DNA from: Flavobacteriales bacterium UBA974
GTDB taxonomy: Bacteria; Bacteroidota; Bacteroidia; Flavobacteriales_D; Sanyastnellaceae
DNA: 64,000 bases
Direction: 5' to 3'
NCBI GenBank assembly: GCA_002292405.1
Contig: DBBW01000018.1
Location: 92,179 to 156,178 of the forward strand
The notes under the pieces are model-generated. The model was not told where the DNA came from. It saw only the letters and a program-made list of their open reading frames with translations, and did no database searches. Positions within the stretch are counted from its first letter, which is position 1. Each line of letters opens with the position of its first letter. Below, piece by piece: positions 34,558 through 43,518 of the stretch. Position numbers and translations under genes: made by a program.

Positions 34558-35835
34558 TCAAAGTAATTGTATCTCAACTACGTTTATTCTAGTTGATTCA
34601 ACCTCCTTTACGGTGATTTTACAATTGTTAATATTGATGGCAGAACCCTCCTTTGGGAGCGTCGCAATCGTATGTATAATAAGGCCTCCAAGGGTTTCGT
34701 ATGCGTCGTCAAGAGGCAGATTTAAATGGAATTTCTCATTCAGATACTCTACATCATGGCGAGCTGATAAGAACCATGTATTGTCACCTATTTCTTCCTC
34801 GGTTAAGATATCTACATCGTGTTCGTCTTCGATTTCGCCAAGTAATTCCTCTACAATATCTTCCATTGTTAAGATACCAGCTGTACCACCAAATTCATCA
34901 AGTACAACAGCTAGATATCTGCGGCGGCTCATAAACTGTTTCAACAAGATATCACCTGCCATTGGCTCTGGTATGTAGAATGTTGGAAGCACAATTTTAT
35001 CAATTGACTTAGGTAGGCTGAATAAATCCTTTACATGACAATATCCTATAATATTGTCAATATCCTCTTCGTATATAACGATTTTAGATAGTCCAGTTGA
35101 TGTAAAAAGATCTCGTATTTCATCTATTGAAGTTTCTTTAGAAACTGCTACAACCTCATTTCGAGGGACTAAACAATCTCGAGCTTGAACTGAGCTCAAT
35201 CTTAGAGCATTCTTTAAAATTTCAAGTTCGTGCTCAAGTTCTTGTTCAGGAATCATCTTATCACTGGCGGATTCAAGAAAATGATCCAAATCTGTAGAGC
35301 CAAACCCTCTATTACCAGCTTCAATCCTGTTTGTCACAAAAGGAAATAAGAAAATGAGACTAAGTCCCATGACGGCGAGAGCTGGTAAGGCTAATATTAA
35401 AATAATAATGGTGAGCGGTAGACTGAATCGATTTAACCAAAGAGTTGGGTCTCTATGGAAAAATGATTTAGGAATAAATTCGGCCGTAACAATGACAATA
35501 ATGGTGGTTAAAATAGTTTGGACTGAAAGAGCCAAAATAGGAGAAGATGCAGATAGCCAATCGTTTGTATTGAATAAAAGTCTGCTTATGAAAGCTCCTG
35601 ACTCCATGCCACATACAACAAGAGCAATGTTATTGCCCACTAACATTACGGAAATAAATAGTTGAGGCCTTTTGACAAAATTTGAAACAAGTCTACCGCG
35701 CCAGCCTTGATCGGAGTCAAGCTCAACTTGTAGTCGATTGGCAGAAACGAACGCCATTTCCATTCCGGAAAAGAATGCGGAAGCAGCAAGCGAAATAAGT
35801 ATTATTAATATAGAACAGGAGGGGTCAGGGTCCAT
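34558..35835 (-). CDS. CNNM/CBS/CorC-domain membrane protein (hemolysin C family)
   Basis: The 425-residue protein has an N-terminal CNNM membrane domain with about four helices (IILISLAASAFFSGMEMAFVSANR..., VMLVGNNIALVV). A CBS pair follows (about 205-330: CLVPRNEVVAVSKETSIDEI, VVLDEFGGTAGILTMEDIVEELLG) and then a C-terminal CorC_HlyC domain (LSARHDVEYLNEKFHLNLP, DAYETLGGLIIHTI). Family members are linked to magnesium/sodium transport or ion homeostasis. It is a second paralogue of gldE in the same operon. The SFSGMEMAF and VVLDEFGGT motifs are complete, so it looks functional. Confidence 0.88.
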   Translation of the reverse strand: MDPDPSCSILIILISLAASAFFSGMEMAFVSANRLQVELDSDQGWRGRLVSNFVKRPQLFISVMLVGNNIALVVCGMESGAFISRLLFNTNDWLSASSPILALSVQTILTTIIVIVTAEFIPKSFFHRDPTLWLNRFSLPLTIIILILALPALAVMGLSLIFLFPFVTNRIEAGNRGFGSTDLDHFLESASDKMIPEQELEHELEILKNALRLSSVQARDCLVPRNEVVAVSKETSIDEIRDLFTSTGLSKIVIYEEDIDNIIGYCHVKDLFSLPKSIDKIVLPTFYIPEPMAGDILLKQFMSRRRYLAVVLDEFGGTAGILTMEDIVEELLGEIEDEHDVDILTEEEIGDNTWFLSARHDVEYLNEKFHLNLPLDDAYETLGGLIIHTIATLPKEGSAININNCKITVKEVESTRINVVEIQLL

Positions 35836-35843
35836 TGTTATTA

Positions 35844-36074
35844 TTAATTGTTTTGATTGCTGGATTCATCTATATCGAGCTCCAATCTTTTTCTAAATGT
35901 ACGTCTAATAAAATACCATAAAACTGTAAGCGCAGGGATTAAAGGCATAAATTTATTCTCTTCCCAACCTTCGTAATATATAAAATAACATGTTATAAGT
36001 GTCGCAGAGATAGCTGCAAACAGCCAAAATTTTTCTGCAGCACGTGTAACTGATAAAACTTTTTTAGGCTCCAT
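35844..36074 (-). CDS. Small membrane protein of unknown function
   Basis: This 76-residue protein has two predicted transmembrane helices (about 17-34 FWLFAAISATLITCYFIY and 41-58 KFMPLIPALTVLWYFIRR) joined by a short acidic turn. The C-terminal tail is charged (RKRLELDIDESSNQNN). It lies between lptC (14-base gap) and the CNNM gene (8-base gap), so it is a real member of the operon. I recognise no family. Confidence 0.7.
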   Translation of the reverse strand: MEPKKVLSVTRAAEKFWLFAAISATLITCYFIYYEGWEENKFMPLIPALTVLWYFIRRTFRKRLELDIDESSNQNN

Positions 36075-36088
36075 TCTTTTAAAGATAG

Positions 36089-36640
36089 TTAAGGTAAGTC
36101 GAAAGATCCTGTTGGCTCGAGTATTTTATAATTTTCAAAACGGCCATCTGCCTCTAATCCCTTACCGAAAAGCACACCAGTTGCTGTCTGCACGCTTACG
36201 GATCTATTCGTGTGAACTTTATCGGAGTCGTGAGACCAAACTAGATATTCAGTCTTAAGCTTATCTCCTTCGCTATTAACGAGTAATACTCCGTCACGCG
36301 CAATTAGATGTCCGGTCTTAGAATCGTACGTCCCTCTACCGCCACTTAATTTAGCTCTATTTGTAATTCTATCTCCTTCAATATAAAGTGTAAACCCCTC
36401 GTCAACCTGCCAAATATCGTTATTTTCAAACCGCTCCAATTTTCCAGCCTCTAATACATTTCGAACTTCCCCTTTTTCAGAATATTGAAACGAACCATCA
36501 ATAATAACTTGAATTGAAAGCGATGTATCTAATTCGTCACCTGGGCTAGCTTCTGCGAGTTGATCACCCACATCACATCCTATTGCTACTATGAAAACAC
36601 AATATACTAGATAGATTTTAAGACTGTAAACACGAGCCAT
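36089..36640 (-). CDS. lptC: LPS export system protein LptC (lipoprotein-type)
   Basis: The 183-residue protein has an N-terminal signal with a possible lipobox (VAIGCDVGDQ, Cys22). The mature part has the OstA-like beta-jellyroll repeats of LptC/LptA: DGSFQYSEKGEVRNVLEAGKLERFENNDIW, NRAKLSGGRGTYDSKTGHLIARDGVLLVN, and DKVHTNRSVSVQTATGVLFGKGLEADGRFENYKILEPTGSF. This is the Bacteroidota LptC arrangement, often annotated as a lipoprotein rather than a membrane-spanning protein. It is the periplasmic partner of the LptB encoded at 5.1 kb. Its start codon shares one base with the stop of the TPR gene. Confidence 0.88.
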   Translation of the reverse strand: MARVYSLKIYLVYCVFIVAIGCDVGDQLAEASPGDELDTSLSIQVIIDGSFQYSEKGEVRNVLEAGKLERFENNDIWQVDEGFTLYIEGDRITNRAKLSGGRGTYDSKTGHLIARDGVLLVNSEGDKLKTEYLVWSHDSDKVHTNRSVSVQTATGVLFGKGLEADGRFENYKILEPTGSFDLP

Positions 36641-38040
36641 TAACGTACTCTAATTATTGTACTTTCTCCTGAGCATGGACAACCTGCAACATCTTTCACT
36701 GTAAACGTTCCACCAGCTTGAAGACCTAATGAAAAGACTTCGTCTATAGTTGGATATTGTTTTGACACTTTACTCATTCTCTTGTCAGCTTTTTCAGAAA
36801 GTTCTGGGTTCATTCTCTTAGCACGATTATAGTAATCATGTGCCACCCAGTAAACAGATCGTTTTCCAAGAGCTCCGTCATTACAAGAGTTCGATGCACT
36901 TGCAATAGCATCGCCGATCAGCATAATTGCATCAGCGTTTTCGGGCTCAAGTGCAAGAAGTTGATTCGCATAGCGACGGGCTGTATTTGATTTCTTTAAT
37001 GCACTTGCAATTTGGCCTGTTTTAAGTAAATAAGTAGCCTGTTCGGGACAGCTATCACAAAGAGATACAGCTTCCTCCATATAATCGAAACTCTCATTTA
37101 ACTTAGATAGCTTTGCGTAGCTCATTCCGATTGCATAAGCAGCTTTGGCACTAGGCTCTTGATCGTAAATAGCAGTTGCTACAGGTAGAAACAGTTCATT
37201 TTCAGTACACTCTCTGTTTGTGAGTAGGCTTAGAACTTTTTTCTTTAATTCAAAATTTTCAGGCTCAATTTCAACACTTGCCTGTAAAACAGGGACCATA
37301 TCATCACATTGAGCAATGGCAATGAATGTTTTTTCAATATTGGCTTTAGCCCTAGCGTACCCTTTTAGATCTTTTTCTTTTCCAGCTTCTTCTGCAACGG
37401 CAATTGCTGTATTACAGTACTCCATTAACATAAGGTAGTCAGTTAGCATTCCAGCTTTCCTTACTAATCCAGCCTCTTTATCAATCTTATTGATGGCTTT
37501 CATTGTATAGAAAGAAGTTACGTAATAGCCACTTAATACTGATGCAGAACTCTTAGCCTCAAGACACTCGATGCTTTCTTCAAACATCTCAAAAGCGACC
37601 TCGGCAGAATCCTTGTTAAATTTGTAGAAGTCTGATGCTGCACGACCTAAAACACCACATCTATTCTTGGGTTTTTTAGTTGTAGAAGGGAAAAGTTCCA
37701 TTCGCATATCATAAACCCACATTAAACTATCTATTAGGACAGCCTTTCGAGTTTCATCGCCAGCCTGGTCAGCATTCTTGATTTCGTTCTTCAAGAATAG
37801 AGCACCATGCGAGTAAAGAGATTCCTGAACCCTATCTGGACATACATCACAAGCCTTTTCCCATTGCTGATAAGCTTCTGAATAATTCTTTTGCTTGTTA
37901 TAACTTTTGTAAACACTTAGCGCCTCCTTACATAGAATCTGCTCATTCTCAGTTTCTCCGTATTTATTTCCATTCTGTGCTAAAATGCTTGTAGGTAAAG
38001 CAATAATAAGGAGTATAAAAATATTTTTAATTGTATTCAT
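36640..38040 (-). CDS. Secreted tetratricopeptide-repeat protein
   Basis: The 466-residue protein has a signal peptide (IFILLIIALPTSILAQ, cleavage after AQ). A helical protein with several TPR units follows: SYNKQKNYSEAYQQWEKACDVCPD, SAKAAYAIGMSYAKLSKLNESFDYMEEAVSLCDSCPE and NTARRYANQLLALEPENADAIMLIGDAI. It is rich in cysteine for an exported protein. It is likely periplasmic and used for protein contacts, like other TPR proteins in Bacteroidota envelope operons. I chose the ATG at 38040, not the TTG at 38052, which overlaps the upstream gene. The ends of both neighbours are 8 bases or less away. Confidence 0.82.
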   Translation of the reverse strand: MNTIKNIFILLIIALPTSILAQNGNKYGETENEQILCKEALSVYKSYNKQKNYSEAYQQWEKACDVCPDRVQESLYSHGALFLKNEIKNADQAGDETRKAVLIDSLMWVYDMRMELFPSTTKKPKNRCGVLGRAASDFYKFNKDSAEVAFEMFEESIECLEAKSSASVLSGYYVTSFYTMKAINKIDKEAGLVRKAGMLTDYLMLMEYCNTAIAVAEEAGKEKDLKGYARAKANIEKTFIAIAQCDDMVPVLQASVEIEPENFELKKKVLSLLTNRECTENELFLPVATAIYDQEPSAKAAYAIGMSYAKLSKLNESFDYMEEAVSLCDSCPEQATYLLKTGQIASALKKSNTARRYANQLLALEPENADAIMLIGDAIASASNSCNDGALGKRSVYWVAHDYYNRAKRMNPELSEKADKRMSKVSKQYPTIDEVFSLGLQAGGTFTVKDVAGCPCSGESTIIRVR

Positions 38041-38048
38041 GAGTTTAA

Positions 38049-39479
38049 TCAATCGTAAAGTTTAGGCGTAAGCCAAAGATTTTTAAAAAATGGAGCTAAT
38101 GTTACTCCAAACTGTATACTATAAAGTGATTCTTCAAGAGACTCTTCGAAAACTGTGCCATTATCAATTCCGACTCCCCGATGTCCCATTTCAACCCCAA
38201 AGTGGACTTTGCTAGTAGACCTGCTTCCTTCTAGCGGTATTGTTACTCCTGCAGAAGCTCTCCAGCCATGTAATTGGTTTCCTTTAAAAGAAATAGGATA
38301 TCTATCTAATGCAAACCCAGATTTAAAAGTTGAACGAGATAAAATATTATTGCTACTTCTATCTGTTCGTGGCTTTACCGTGAACCCTATAGACGAACGA
38401 GAGGCTACTGCCCATGTTGCCTCTCCCTCTAGGATGTCGATTTCATTAAAAGATTCAGATACGACAGTCCAATCTTCTTCCATAAAATCAGCAGCTAGTA
38501 AGACTCTTCTTCCATTCGTATTTTCAAAAACGATCGCTCCACCTATCGAATATTTAGAAGGCATCCGGCCTTGTGCATTGAGTAAACTTGTGTAAGAAGC
38601 AGTGTCTATGACAGTTTCAATAGTATTTAAAAACTGAACTGTTTCAACGGTTTTTTCATAATCCGTTAAAAGGTGTACCTCCGGAGCGTAAGTAGCACCT
38701 ACATATAGACTAGCGCTTCCTTTAAAATTCCTTTCGCGATCATAGTTAGCCCACAATAGTTGAAAAGCCTGAATTCCAAATAAACCGCCAAGCGATCTAT
38801 GTCTCATAGATGATCTTGTACGATTGTCTAGATAGGTCACATCTTCAATATTCAACCTAGCTGTTGAGATGACTTCCCCAAATAGAAGACTAACCTGAGC
38901 ACCTAAAGAAACAGCCCGATTTCCAACAAGCACACTATCAGCATTCCCTGCGGGAAGCCATTTCTTACCCTTAAAAGTGTGAGCATAGCCTAAATAGCTT
39001 TTCGCTGTACCACCAGATCCTGTGTAGCTTTCTTTGTAATTGCCCATTAGGGTGTCAGTTTCAACTGTTCTTGAAACATTATATCCCTTAGACGAATAAG
39101 GAATAACTCCCATCATTACAGCTGAAGAACCTCCCGGTTTCTTCACAACTAGATTTATTCCACCTGGTGAACCGTAATTTACAGTTTCAGTAGAATCACC
39201 TTCTCTCATGTTAGAGTGATTTAGGTGAATTGAAGACTGGAACAGTGTTGACACACAGCTGGCCGCCGAAGCTGGTTGGTCAGGATTAATAACATATCCA
39301 TCAATAATGGGTGAACTTACCCCTCCCATCATGAGTTGAGGAGATGACAAAGTTGGAATTGTAAGACCCATTCCAAACCTAGACCATGGTGAAGGCTCAG
39401 TTTCTTGAGCTGCAATATCTCCGAATGCAAAAGCACACAAAAGAGCCATCGAAACAATACATTTGTTTACGTTAATCAT
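38049..39479 (-). CDS. Outer-membrane beta-barrel protein (FadL/PorV-like layout)
   Basis: The 476-residue protein has a signal peptide (MALLCAFAFGDIAAQ). The mature protein starts with SPWSRFGMGLTIP and has long runs of alternating polar/hydrophobic strands, with motifs such as AVMMGVIPYSSKGYNVSR, SLGAQVSLLFGEV and SIQFGVTLAPFF near the end. The layout resembles the outer-membrane transport-type barrels that Flavobacteriales encode next to coaX and the TPR protein. I cannot name its substrate. It lies 8 bases after coaX and 8 bases before the TPR gene. Confidence 0.75.
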   Translation of the reverse strand: MINVNKCIVSMALLCAFAFGDIAAQETEPSPWSRFGMGLTIPTLSSPQLMMGGVSSPIIDGYVINPDQPASAASCVSTLFQSSIHLNHSNMREGDSTETVNYGSPGGINLVVKKPGGSSAVMMGVIPYSSKGYNVSRTVETDTLMGNYKESYTGSGGTAKSYLGYAHTFKGKKWLPAGNADSVLVGNRAVSLGAQVSLLFGEVISTARLNIEDVTYLDNRTRSSMRHRSLGGLFGIQAFQLLWANYDRERNFKGSASLYVGATYAPEVHLLTDYEKTVETVQFLNTIETVIDTASYTSLLNAQGRMPSKYSIGGAIVFENTNGRRVLLAADFMEEDWTVVSESFNEIDILEGEATWAVASRSSIGFTVKPRTDRSSNNILSRSTFKSGFALDRYPISFKGNQLHGWRASAGVTIPLEGSRSTSKVHFGVEMGHRGVGIDNGTVFEESLEESLYSIQFGVTLAPFFKNLWLTPKLYD

Positions 39480-39487
39480 CTTGGCTC

Positions 39488-40252
39488 TTAAATATGTGGA
39501 AATAATGCATAATACCCTTTGAGGGTCAAATTTGAATCCGCGAATTTCGGCTCTACTCGGCCGAGTTCCAAAAATGAACTGTCACCTCCTGTTAAAATAA
39601 CCCCAATCCCGCTATACTGCTCTCTTAATACCTGCCATCTTCCGATTATTTCTGCGCTAATTCCGTCTGCAGCACCTTTGATTTGAGCTTCTTCGGATGA
39701 TAATCCAGTCGTTTCACCTTTAAAAGGTGCCTTTTTATTCCAGACATCCTTCGTGACCTCCTTCAACGCTGCAGTGCCGATTCTCATAGAATCCAGCCTC
39801 AAAGAAATACCTGGTGATATAGCTCCACCTAAGTGCGTTCCATCAACGACTAAATCAAAAGTAATACATGTTCCAACATCGACAATTAGCCAGGCATTAC
39901 CAGTAAGAGCCTCATCAATTACACCCTCTTGTATCGCAAAGGCATTTGCAATTCTATCTGTCCCTAATGATCCAGGATTAGTTACATTTGTTCTTAAAGG
40001 GTGAGAATCACCATGTCTTAGTTGGGTGACATTTCCTTTAGATTTTAACAATTCGAGTGTATCGTTAGACCAATTCCCACTACCCGTAATAAGAATATCA
40101 ATACTCTTTGAGTCAGATTTAGGCAGATTTAAATCAGTCAATATTACTCCTACATCCGTCGTTGTAACGTTGATCAGTGCGTCATCGCTAAACTCTCCGA
40201 TTTTCCATCTCGAGTTTCCTTTTTCGATAATCCAAACCCGCTTCACTCCCAT
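39488..40252 (-). CDS. coaX: Type III pantothenate kinase
   Basis: CoaX phosphorylates pantothenate, the first step of coenzyme A synthesis. The 254-residue protein shows LGTDRIANAFA (GxDR motif), WLIVDVGTCITFDLV (catalytic Asp in DxGT), HLGGAISPGISLRLDSM and VILTGGDSSFL. At the N-terminus the usual DxGNT phosphate-binding loop reads IIEKGNSRWKIGEF, so the conserved Asp is Glu10 here. This is unusual, because this Asp is nearly invariant, but the rest is intact and the context (between gldD and an outer-membrane gene) matches other Flavobacteriales. The start ATG overlaps gldD by 10 bases. Confidence 0.92.
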   Translation of the reverse strand: MGVKRVWIIEKGNSRWKIGEFSDDALINVTTTDVGVILTDLNLPKSDSKSIDILITGSGNWSNDTLELLKSKGNVTQLRHGDSHPLRTNVTNPGSLGTDRIANAFAIQEGVIDEALTGNAWLIVDVGTCITFDLVVDGTHLGGAISPGISLRLDSMRIGTAALKEVTKDVWNKKAPFKGETTGLSSEEAQIKGAADGISAEIIGRWQVLREQYSGIGVILTGGDSSFLELGRVEPKFADSNLTLKGYYALFPHI

Positions 40253-40830
40253 GATATTGTTGACATTAGTTGTTCAATATCTCTTAAAAGTCTATCTGTT
40301 ACAGGAGCTGTACTGTCAGAGTTAATTGCATTGTCAAAATATAGAGAGCCCCTTAGAAAATGATCGGTACTGTCAGTGACAAAAAACTGTATAGGTGTTG
40401 CGACAGGGCCTTCTAGGTGATAAAGCACTCCGGTGGTGTGACTTTCACTCTTCACCGCTCCTTCAACTCTAATTCGACTAATTCCGCTTGCCTTCATGTC
40501 ATGACTGAAAACCAATTCCTGTGCATCAATCATAAGTGATTCAAGGTTGTTGTTGATAGAAACATCCGTGCAATGAAGTCTTGCATTAAAGTCTGAAAAC
40601 CTTAAATTAAACCAACAAGATTTACCCGACTTGTCTGAGTTTACTGTCTCAAGATGGCTATAAACAGGTATTTCAAAACTTGAACCACATTTTGTTGTGT
40701 CCATCATAAAATCTTGATAAGGTAATGTGATTTTAAAATATCCTTTTTGCCTAGGAATGGGTGGAGAGTGACACCCAATTAATGCAGAGATCAGCAAAGC
40801 ATACATGAGATGAAATCTTATTTGTTTCAT
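40243..40830 (-). CDS. gldD: Gliding-motility lipoprotein GldD
   Basis: The 195-residue lipoprotein has lipobox ALIGC (Cys20) followed by the GldD hallmark PIPRQKGYFKITLP. Further family-typical segments are PYQDF, SCWFNLRFSDFNARLHC and TTGVLYHLEGPVATPIQFFVTDSTDHFLRGSLYF. In Flavobacterium johnsoniae GldD is needed for gliding and T9SS function, although its exact role is unresolved. It is cotranscribed with gldE (4-base overlap) and coaX (10-base overlap), and this gldE-gldD pair supports a T9SS-bearing flavobacterium. Confidence 0.93.
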   Translation of the reverse strand: MKQIRFHLMYALLISALIGCHSPPIPRQKGYFKITLPYQDFMMDTTKCGSSFEIPVYSHLETVNSDKSGKSCWFNLRFSDFNARLHCTDVSINNNLESLMIDAQELVFSHDMKASGISRIRVEGAVKSESHTTGVLYHLEGPVATPIQFFVTDSTDHFLRGSLYFDNAINSDSTAPVTDRLLRDIEQLMSTISWE

Positions 40831-42176
40831 TCATCTTTGAGTTTATCACTTTTTACATAAGTTTCAGTGTCTTCTTGATATAATGGTTTAAGAATAATTT
40901 TAACTCTATCTATCAATTTGTTATTACCGGCATCAACTATTAAAGTAACTCCGTCAAAGACGATATGTTCTCTTATTCGTGGTATTTTCCCGGCTTGCTC
41001 AATAATAAATCCACCGAGTGTATCACTTTCTCCCTTAGCTTCTTCCCAGACCTCTTCTTCCAGTTTTAAAATTCGATAAAAATCAATTAGAGCAGTTTTA
41101 CCTTCCATTAAATATGTTATATCATCTAAACGAGAATATGCTATTTCTTCGGCGTCAAACTCATCAGTTATATCGCCAACAATTTCCTCTAATACATCTT
41201 CTAATGTGATGAGTCCACTAGTACCACCGTATTCATCAACAACAAGAGCCATATGAACTTTTCGAGTTTGGAATTCTAGAAGCAAATCATCTATCATCAT
41301 GTTTTCAGGAATGAAAAAGGGGTCACGTAAGAGGTCGTTCCAAGGCGCTACATCTAAATTTAGTAGAGGTATAAGATCTTTTACATGAAGAACTCCAACG
41401 ACTTCATCGATAGATCCTTTGTGAATAGGTATTCTTGAATATCCGCTTGCTACTACCGACGCCCTTAGTACAGGCCATGACTCTTCAAGTGTGAATGATG
41501 TAACATCTGTTCTTGGTGTCATTACTTGTTTCGCGTCTTTATCGCCAAACTTGACGATGCGTTCTAGAATCTCAGCCTCCTCTGTTGATCTTTCTGTACT
41601 GTCAGTTAATTTGAGTACATTTTCCAGATCCTTAGCAGATATATCTTGTTTAGGACGAACGAAATTTTTATCTACTCTTTTCCCGATTAAAACTAAAGGT
41701 TTCCAAATTGGCTTAACAATTTTTTTACAAATTAAAAGTGTTCGGGACATAAATTTGGCTACTAAGACGTTGTGTGACGTAGCAAATAATTTAGGGATTA
41801 CTTCACCAAATAATACAAGTAGCAGAGTTACTCCAGCTACGTGAATTCCTATAACAATCCACGGATTATTAGGGTCAACTGGAAAAATTTGTTGAGCAGT
41901 TACCGTTGCAATTAGTACAATAGCAACATTGATCAAGTTGTTTAAAACAAGTATGGTGGCAAGTAAATGTCTAGGGCCATCCTTATAGTTGGGCTCTCTA
42001 AGAAGCTTTAATACATTTAATGATGATGATTTAGAGTCTTCCTCTAACGAGCTTATATCAGTGGGTTTTAGAGAGAAGAACGCGACTTCTGAACCTGAAA
42101 TCAACGCACTTAAAAAAAGAAGAACGGCAATCAACCCTATTTCTAGGTAAGGGTATGAAATAAAAGAGATAATCAC
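40827..42176 (-). CDS. gldE: GldE, CNNM/CBS/CorC-domain membrane protein
   Basis: The 449-residue protein has four N-terminal helices ([23 protein letters not shown]..., [37 protein letters not shown]). A CBS pair follows ([36 protein letters not shown]) and then a CorC_HlyC domain ([16 protein letters not shown]). Its place directly before gldD identifies it as GldE, a suppressor-linked gliding protein of unknown exact role. The start is a GTG that overlaps the ssb stop (GTGA), and no closer ATG preserves the first helix. The separate CNNM protein at 34.6-35.8 kb is its paralogue. Confidence 0.92.
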   Translation of the reverse strand: MIISFISYPYLEIGLIAVLLFLSALISGSEVAFFSLKPTDISSLEEDSKSSSLNVLKLLREPNYKDGPRHLLATILVLNNLINVAIVLIATVTAQQIFPVDPNNPWIVIGIHVAGVTLLLVLFGEVIPKLFATSHNVLVAKFMSRTLLICKKIVKPIWKPLVLIGKRVDKNFVRPKQDISAKDLENVLKLTDSTERSTEEAEILERIVKFGDKDAKQVMTPRTDVTSFTLEESWPVLRASVVASGYSRIPIHKGSIDEVVGVLHVKDLIPLLNLDVAPWNDLLRDPFFIPENMMIDDLLLEFQTRKVHMALVVDEYGGTSGLITLEDVLEEIVGDITDEFDAEEIAYSRLDDITYLMEGKTALIDFYRILKLEEEVWEEAKGESDTLGGFIIEQAGKIPRIREHIVFDGVTLIVDAGNNKLIDRVKIILKPLYQEDTETYVKSDKLKDE

Positions 42177-42529
42177 TTCGATAAGGAATTGTCGCTTTTT
42201 TTATCTAACATCTGCATATTGTCCCCGACAATTTCAGTTGAGTAGTGAGTTATGCCTTGTTTGTCTTCCCACTCTTTTGTTCTTAGCTTACCTTCTATGT
42301 ACACTTGGGAACCTTTTCGTAAAAATCTTTCAGCAGTTTCAGCTAGACCTCTCCATAGAGTTATTTTGTGCCACTCAGTGCGGGTTGTCTTTTCCCCAGT
42401 TCTTTTATCATTATAAGTCTCAGAGGTTGCAACAGAGAGCGAACTGACAGCTATATTGTTAGTTGTATAGCGTGTTTCAGGGTCTTTTCCGAGGTTGCCC
42501 ACTATAATAACTTTATTGATTCCTGCCAT
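42173..42529 (-). CDS. ssb: Single-stranded DNA-binding protein
   Basis: This 118-residue OB-fold protein coats single-stranded DNA in replication and repair. The opening [22 protein letters not shown] and [37 protein letters not shown] are diagnostic. The acidic C-terminal tail of E. coli SSB (DDDIPF) is absent: the protein ends [12 protein letters not shown]. This is common for this gldE-linked SSB in Bacteroidota, which may have a second, canonical SSB elsewhere. The start is the ATG at 42529; a 141-base upstream extension of the frame has no homology. TAACTTCG lies five bases before the ATG. Confidence 0.94.
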   Translation of the reverse strand: MAGINKVIIVGNLGKDPETRYTTNNIAVSSLSVATSETYNDKRTGEKTTRTEWHKITLWRGLAETAERFLRKGSQVYIEGKLRTKEWEDKQGITHYSTEIVGDNMQMLDKKSDNSLSK

Positions 42530-42624
42530 GTTAGCGAAGTTAAGTATTCTTATCGAGTTCGCACATTTTTCAACAACTTTTAATAGAAAGTCGTTCAGGT
42601 GTTTCATATTCAAAGGAATAGGTG

Positions 42625-42632
42625 TATTTTTG
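42625..42632 (+). promoter_or_regulatory. Predicted -7 box of the HU gene
   Basis: TATTTTTG matches TAnnTTTG exactly. It leaves a leader of about 65 bases that contains a G/C hairpin (42635-42651, TCCCC/GGGGA stem), unusual in this AT-rich context. No clear TTG at -33 is visible, only TTTC about 22 bases upstream. Confidence 0.45.
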
Positions 42633-42704
42633 CATCCCCTTTTGCGGGGGACTTTATGATATGTTGTCATAGAGTGTTATTTATCAAGGAACTATAATTT
42701 AAAG

Positions 42705-42992
42705 ATGACAAAAGCCGATATCGTAAGTCAGATAGCTGACAAGACAGGAATGGAAAAGCACGACGTACAACTAACAGTTGAGGCATTTATGCGAACAGTA
42801 CGTGATAATATTGAGAGTGGAGAAAATGTATATCTCCGTGGATTTGGATCCTTCATTGTAAAGAAAAGAGCTGCAAAAACTGGAAGAAACATCTTAGCTA
42901 AAAAGTCGATCCGCATACCTGCTCATAACATTCCCGCATTCAAGCCTGCAAAGGATTTTGTTGAGAATGTAAAATCTAACGTGTCTGTTTAA
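42705..42992 (+). CDS. HU family DNA-binding protein
   Basis: The 95-residue nucleoid protein has the N-terminal helices (MTKADIVSQIADKTGMEKHDVQLTVEAFMRTV) and the beta-arm with LRGFGSFIVKKRAAKTGRNI and the conserved NP-type tip here spelled RIPAHNIPAFKPAKDF. It binds and bends DNA non-specifically. The gene is divergent from ssb and begins a plus-strand run HU-TPR lipoprotein-small basic protein-rng, which matches the gene order in other Flavobacteriales. Confidence 0.95.
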   Translation: MTKADIVSQIADKTGMEKHDVQLTVEAFMRTVRDNIESGENVYLRGFGSFIVKKRAAKTGRNILAKKSIRIPAHNIPAFKPAKDFVENVKSNVSV

Positions 42993-43004
42993 GAAATCAT
43001 ATTT

Positions 43005-43508
43005 ATGAAAATCTTTCAGATAATACTATTTTCTACAACACTTTCCTTTGCTAGTTGCGAGTCTTATTCGTCTTCGGATGTGGATGGTCAACAAATTGTT
43101 GTTAGTGAGGAAATAATATTGGAAAACAAGCTGATTGATGAAGCCATAAAAATTATTGAAGGTGCAGGCCTACCTATGCAAGGAATTGGGACTTTAATGT
43201 TATATGCTGATTCTGATTCACCTAACGTTAAGGCTAACTTTTGGTTAGGCAAGTTTGGTGTTCAGAGTCAACAACTAGAAAAAGCAAAAGCCCGATTTTT
43301 AAAAGTTTTAGAAATTGATCCAGAGCATAAAGAAGCACTTAAAAATCTCCTTAATCTATATGTAAAGATGGAAGATTTTAATGCTGCTGCTGAATTATAT
43401 AGAAAACATCCATATCTAAAGTCAGATTCGCTATTGACGAAAGACTTAGAGGAAAGTATTAACAGATTGGAATCCGACATCAGTGTGGTGTCTGGACCTA
43501 ACGAATAA
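43005..43508 (+). CDS. TPR-containing lipoprotein
   Basis: The 167-residue protein has a signal with lipobox FASC (Cys18) and two or three tetratricopeptide units (PNVKANFWLGKFGVQSQQLEKAKARFLKVLEIDPEHKEALKNLLNLYVKMEDFNAAAELYRKHP). It is probably periplasmic and membrane-anchored. It lies 12 bases after the HU gene. The function is unknown; linkage to HU and rng is conserved in related genomes as far as I recall. Confidence 0.82.
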   Translation: MKIFQIILFSTTLSFASCESYSSSDVDGQQIVVSEEIILENKLIDEAIKIIEGAGLPMQGIGTLMLYADSDSPNVKANFWLGKFGVQSQQLEKAKARFLKVLEIDPEHKEALKNLLNLYVKMEDFNAAAELYRKHPYLKSDSLLTKDLEESINRLESDISVVSGPNE

Positions 43509-43518
43509 ATTATTTGTC

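Noticed and set aside
38155-38595. 146-codon plus-strand frame inside the outer-membrane gene
   Set aside because: Antisense shadow without any known motif.
42635-42651. Hairpin as intrinsic terminator
   Set aside because: No T-run follows on either strand.
42530-42670. 47-residue N-terminal extension of SSB
   Set aside because: [14 protein letters not shown] is the universal SSB start; the upstream frame has no homology and covers the HU promoter region.
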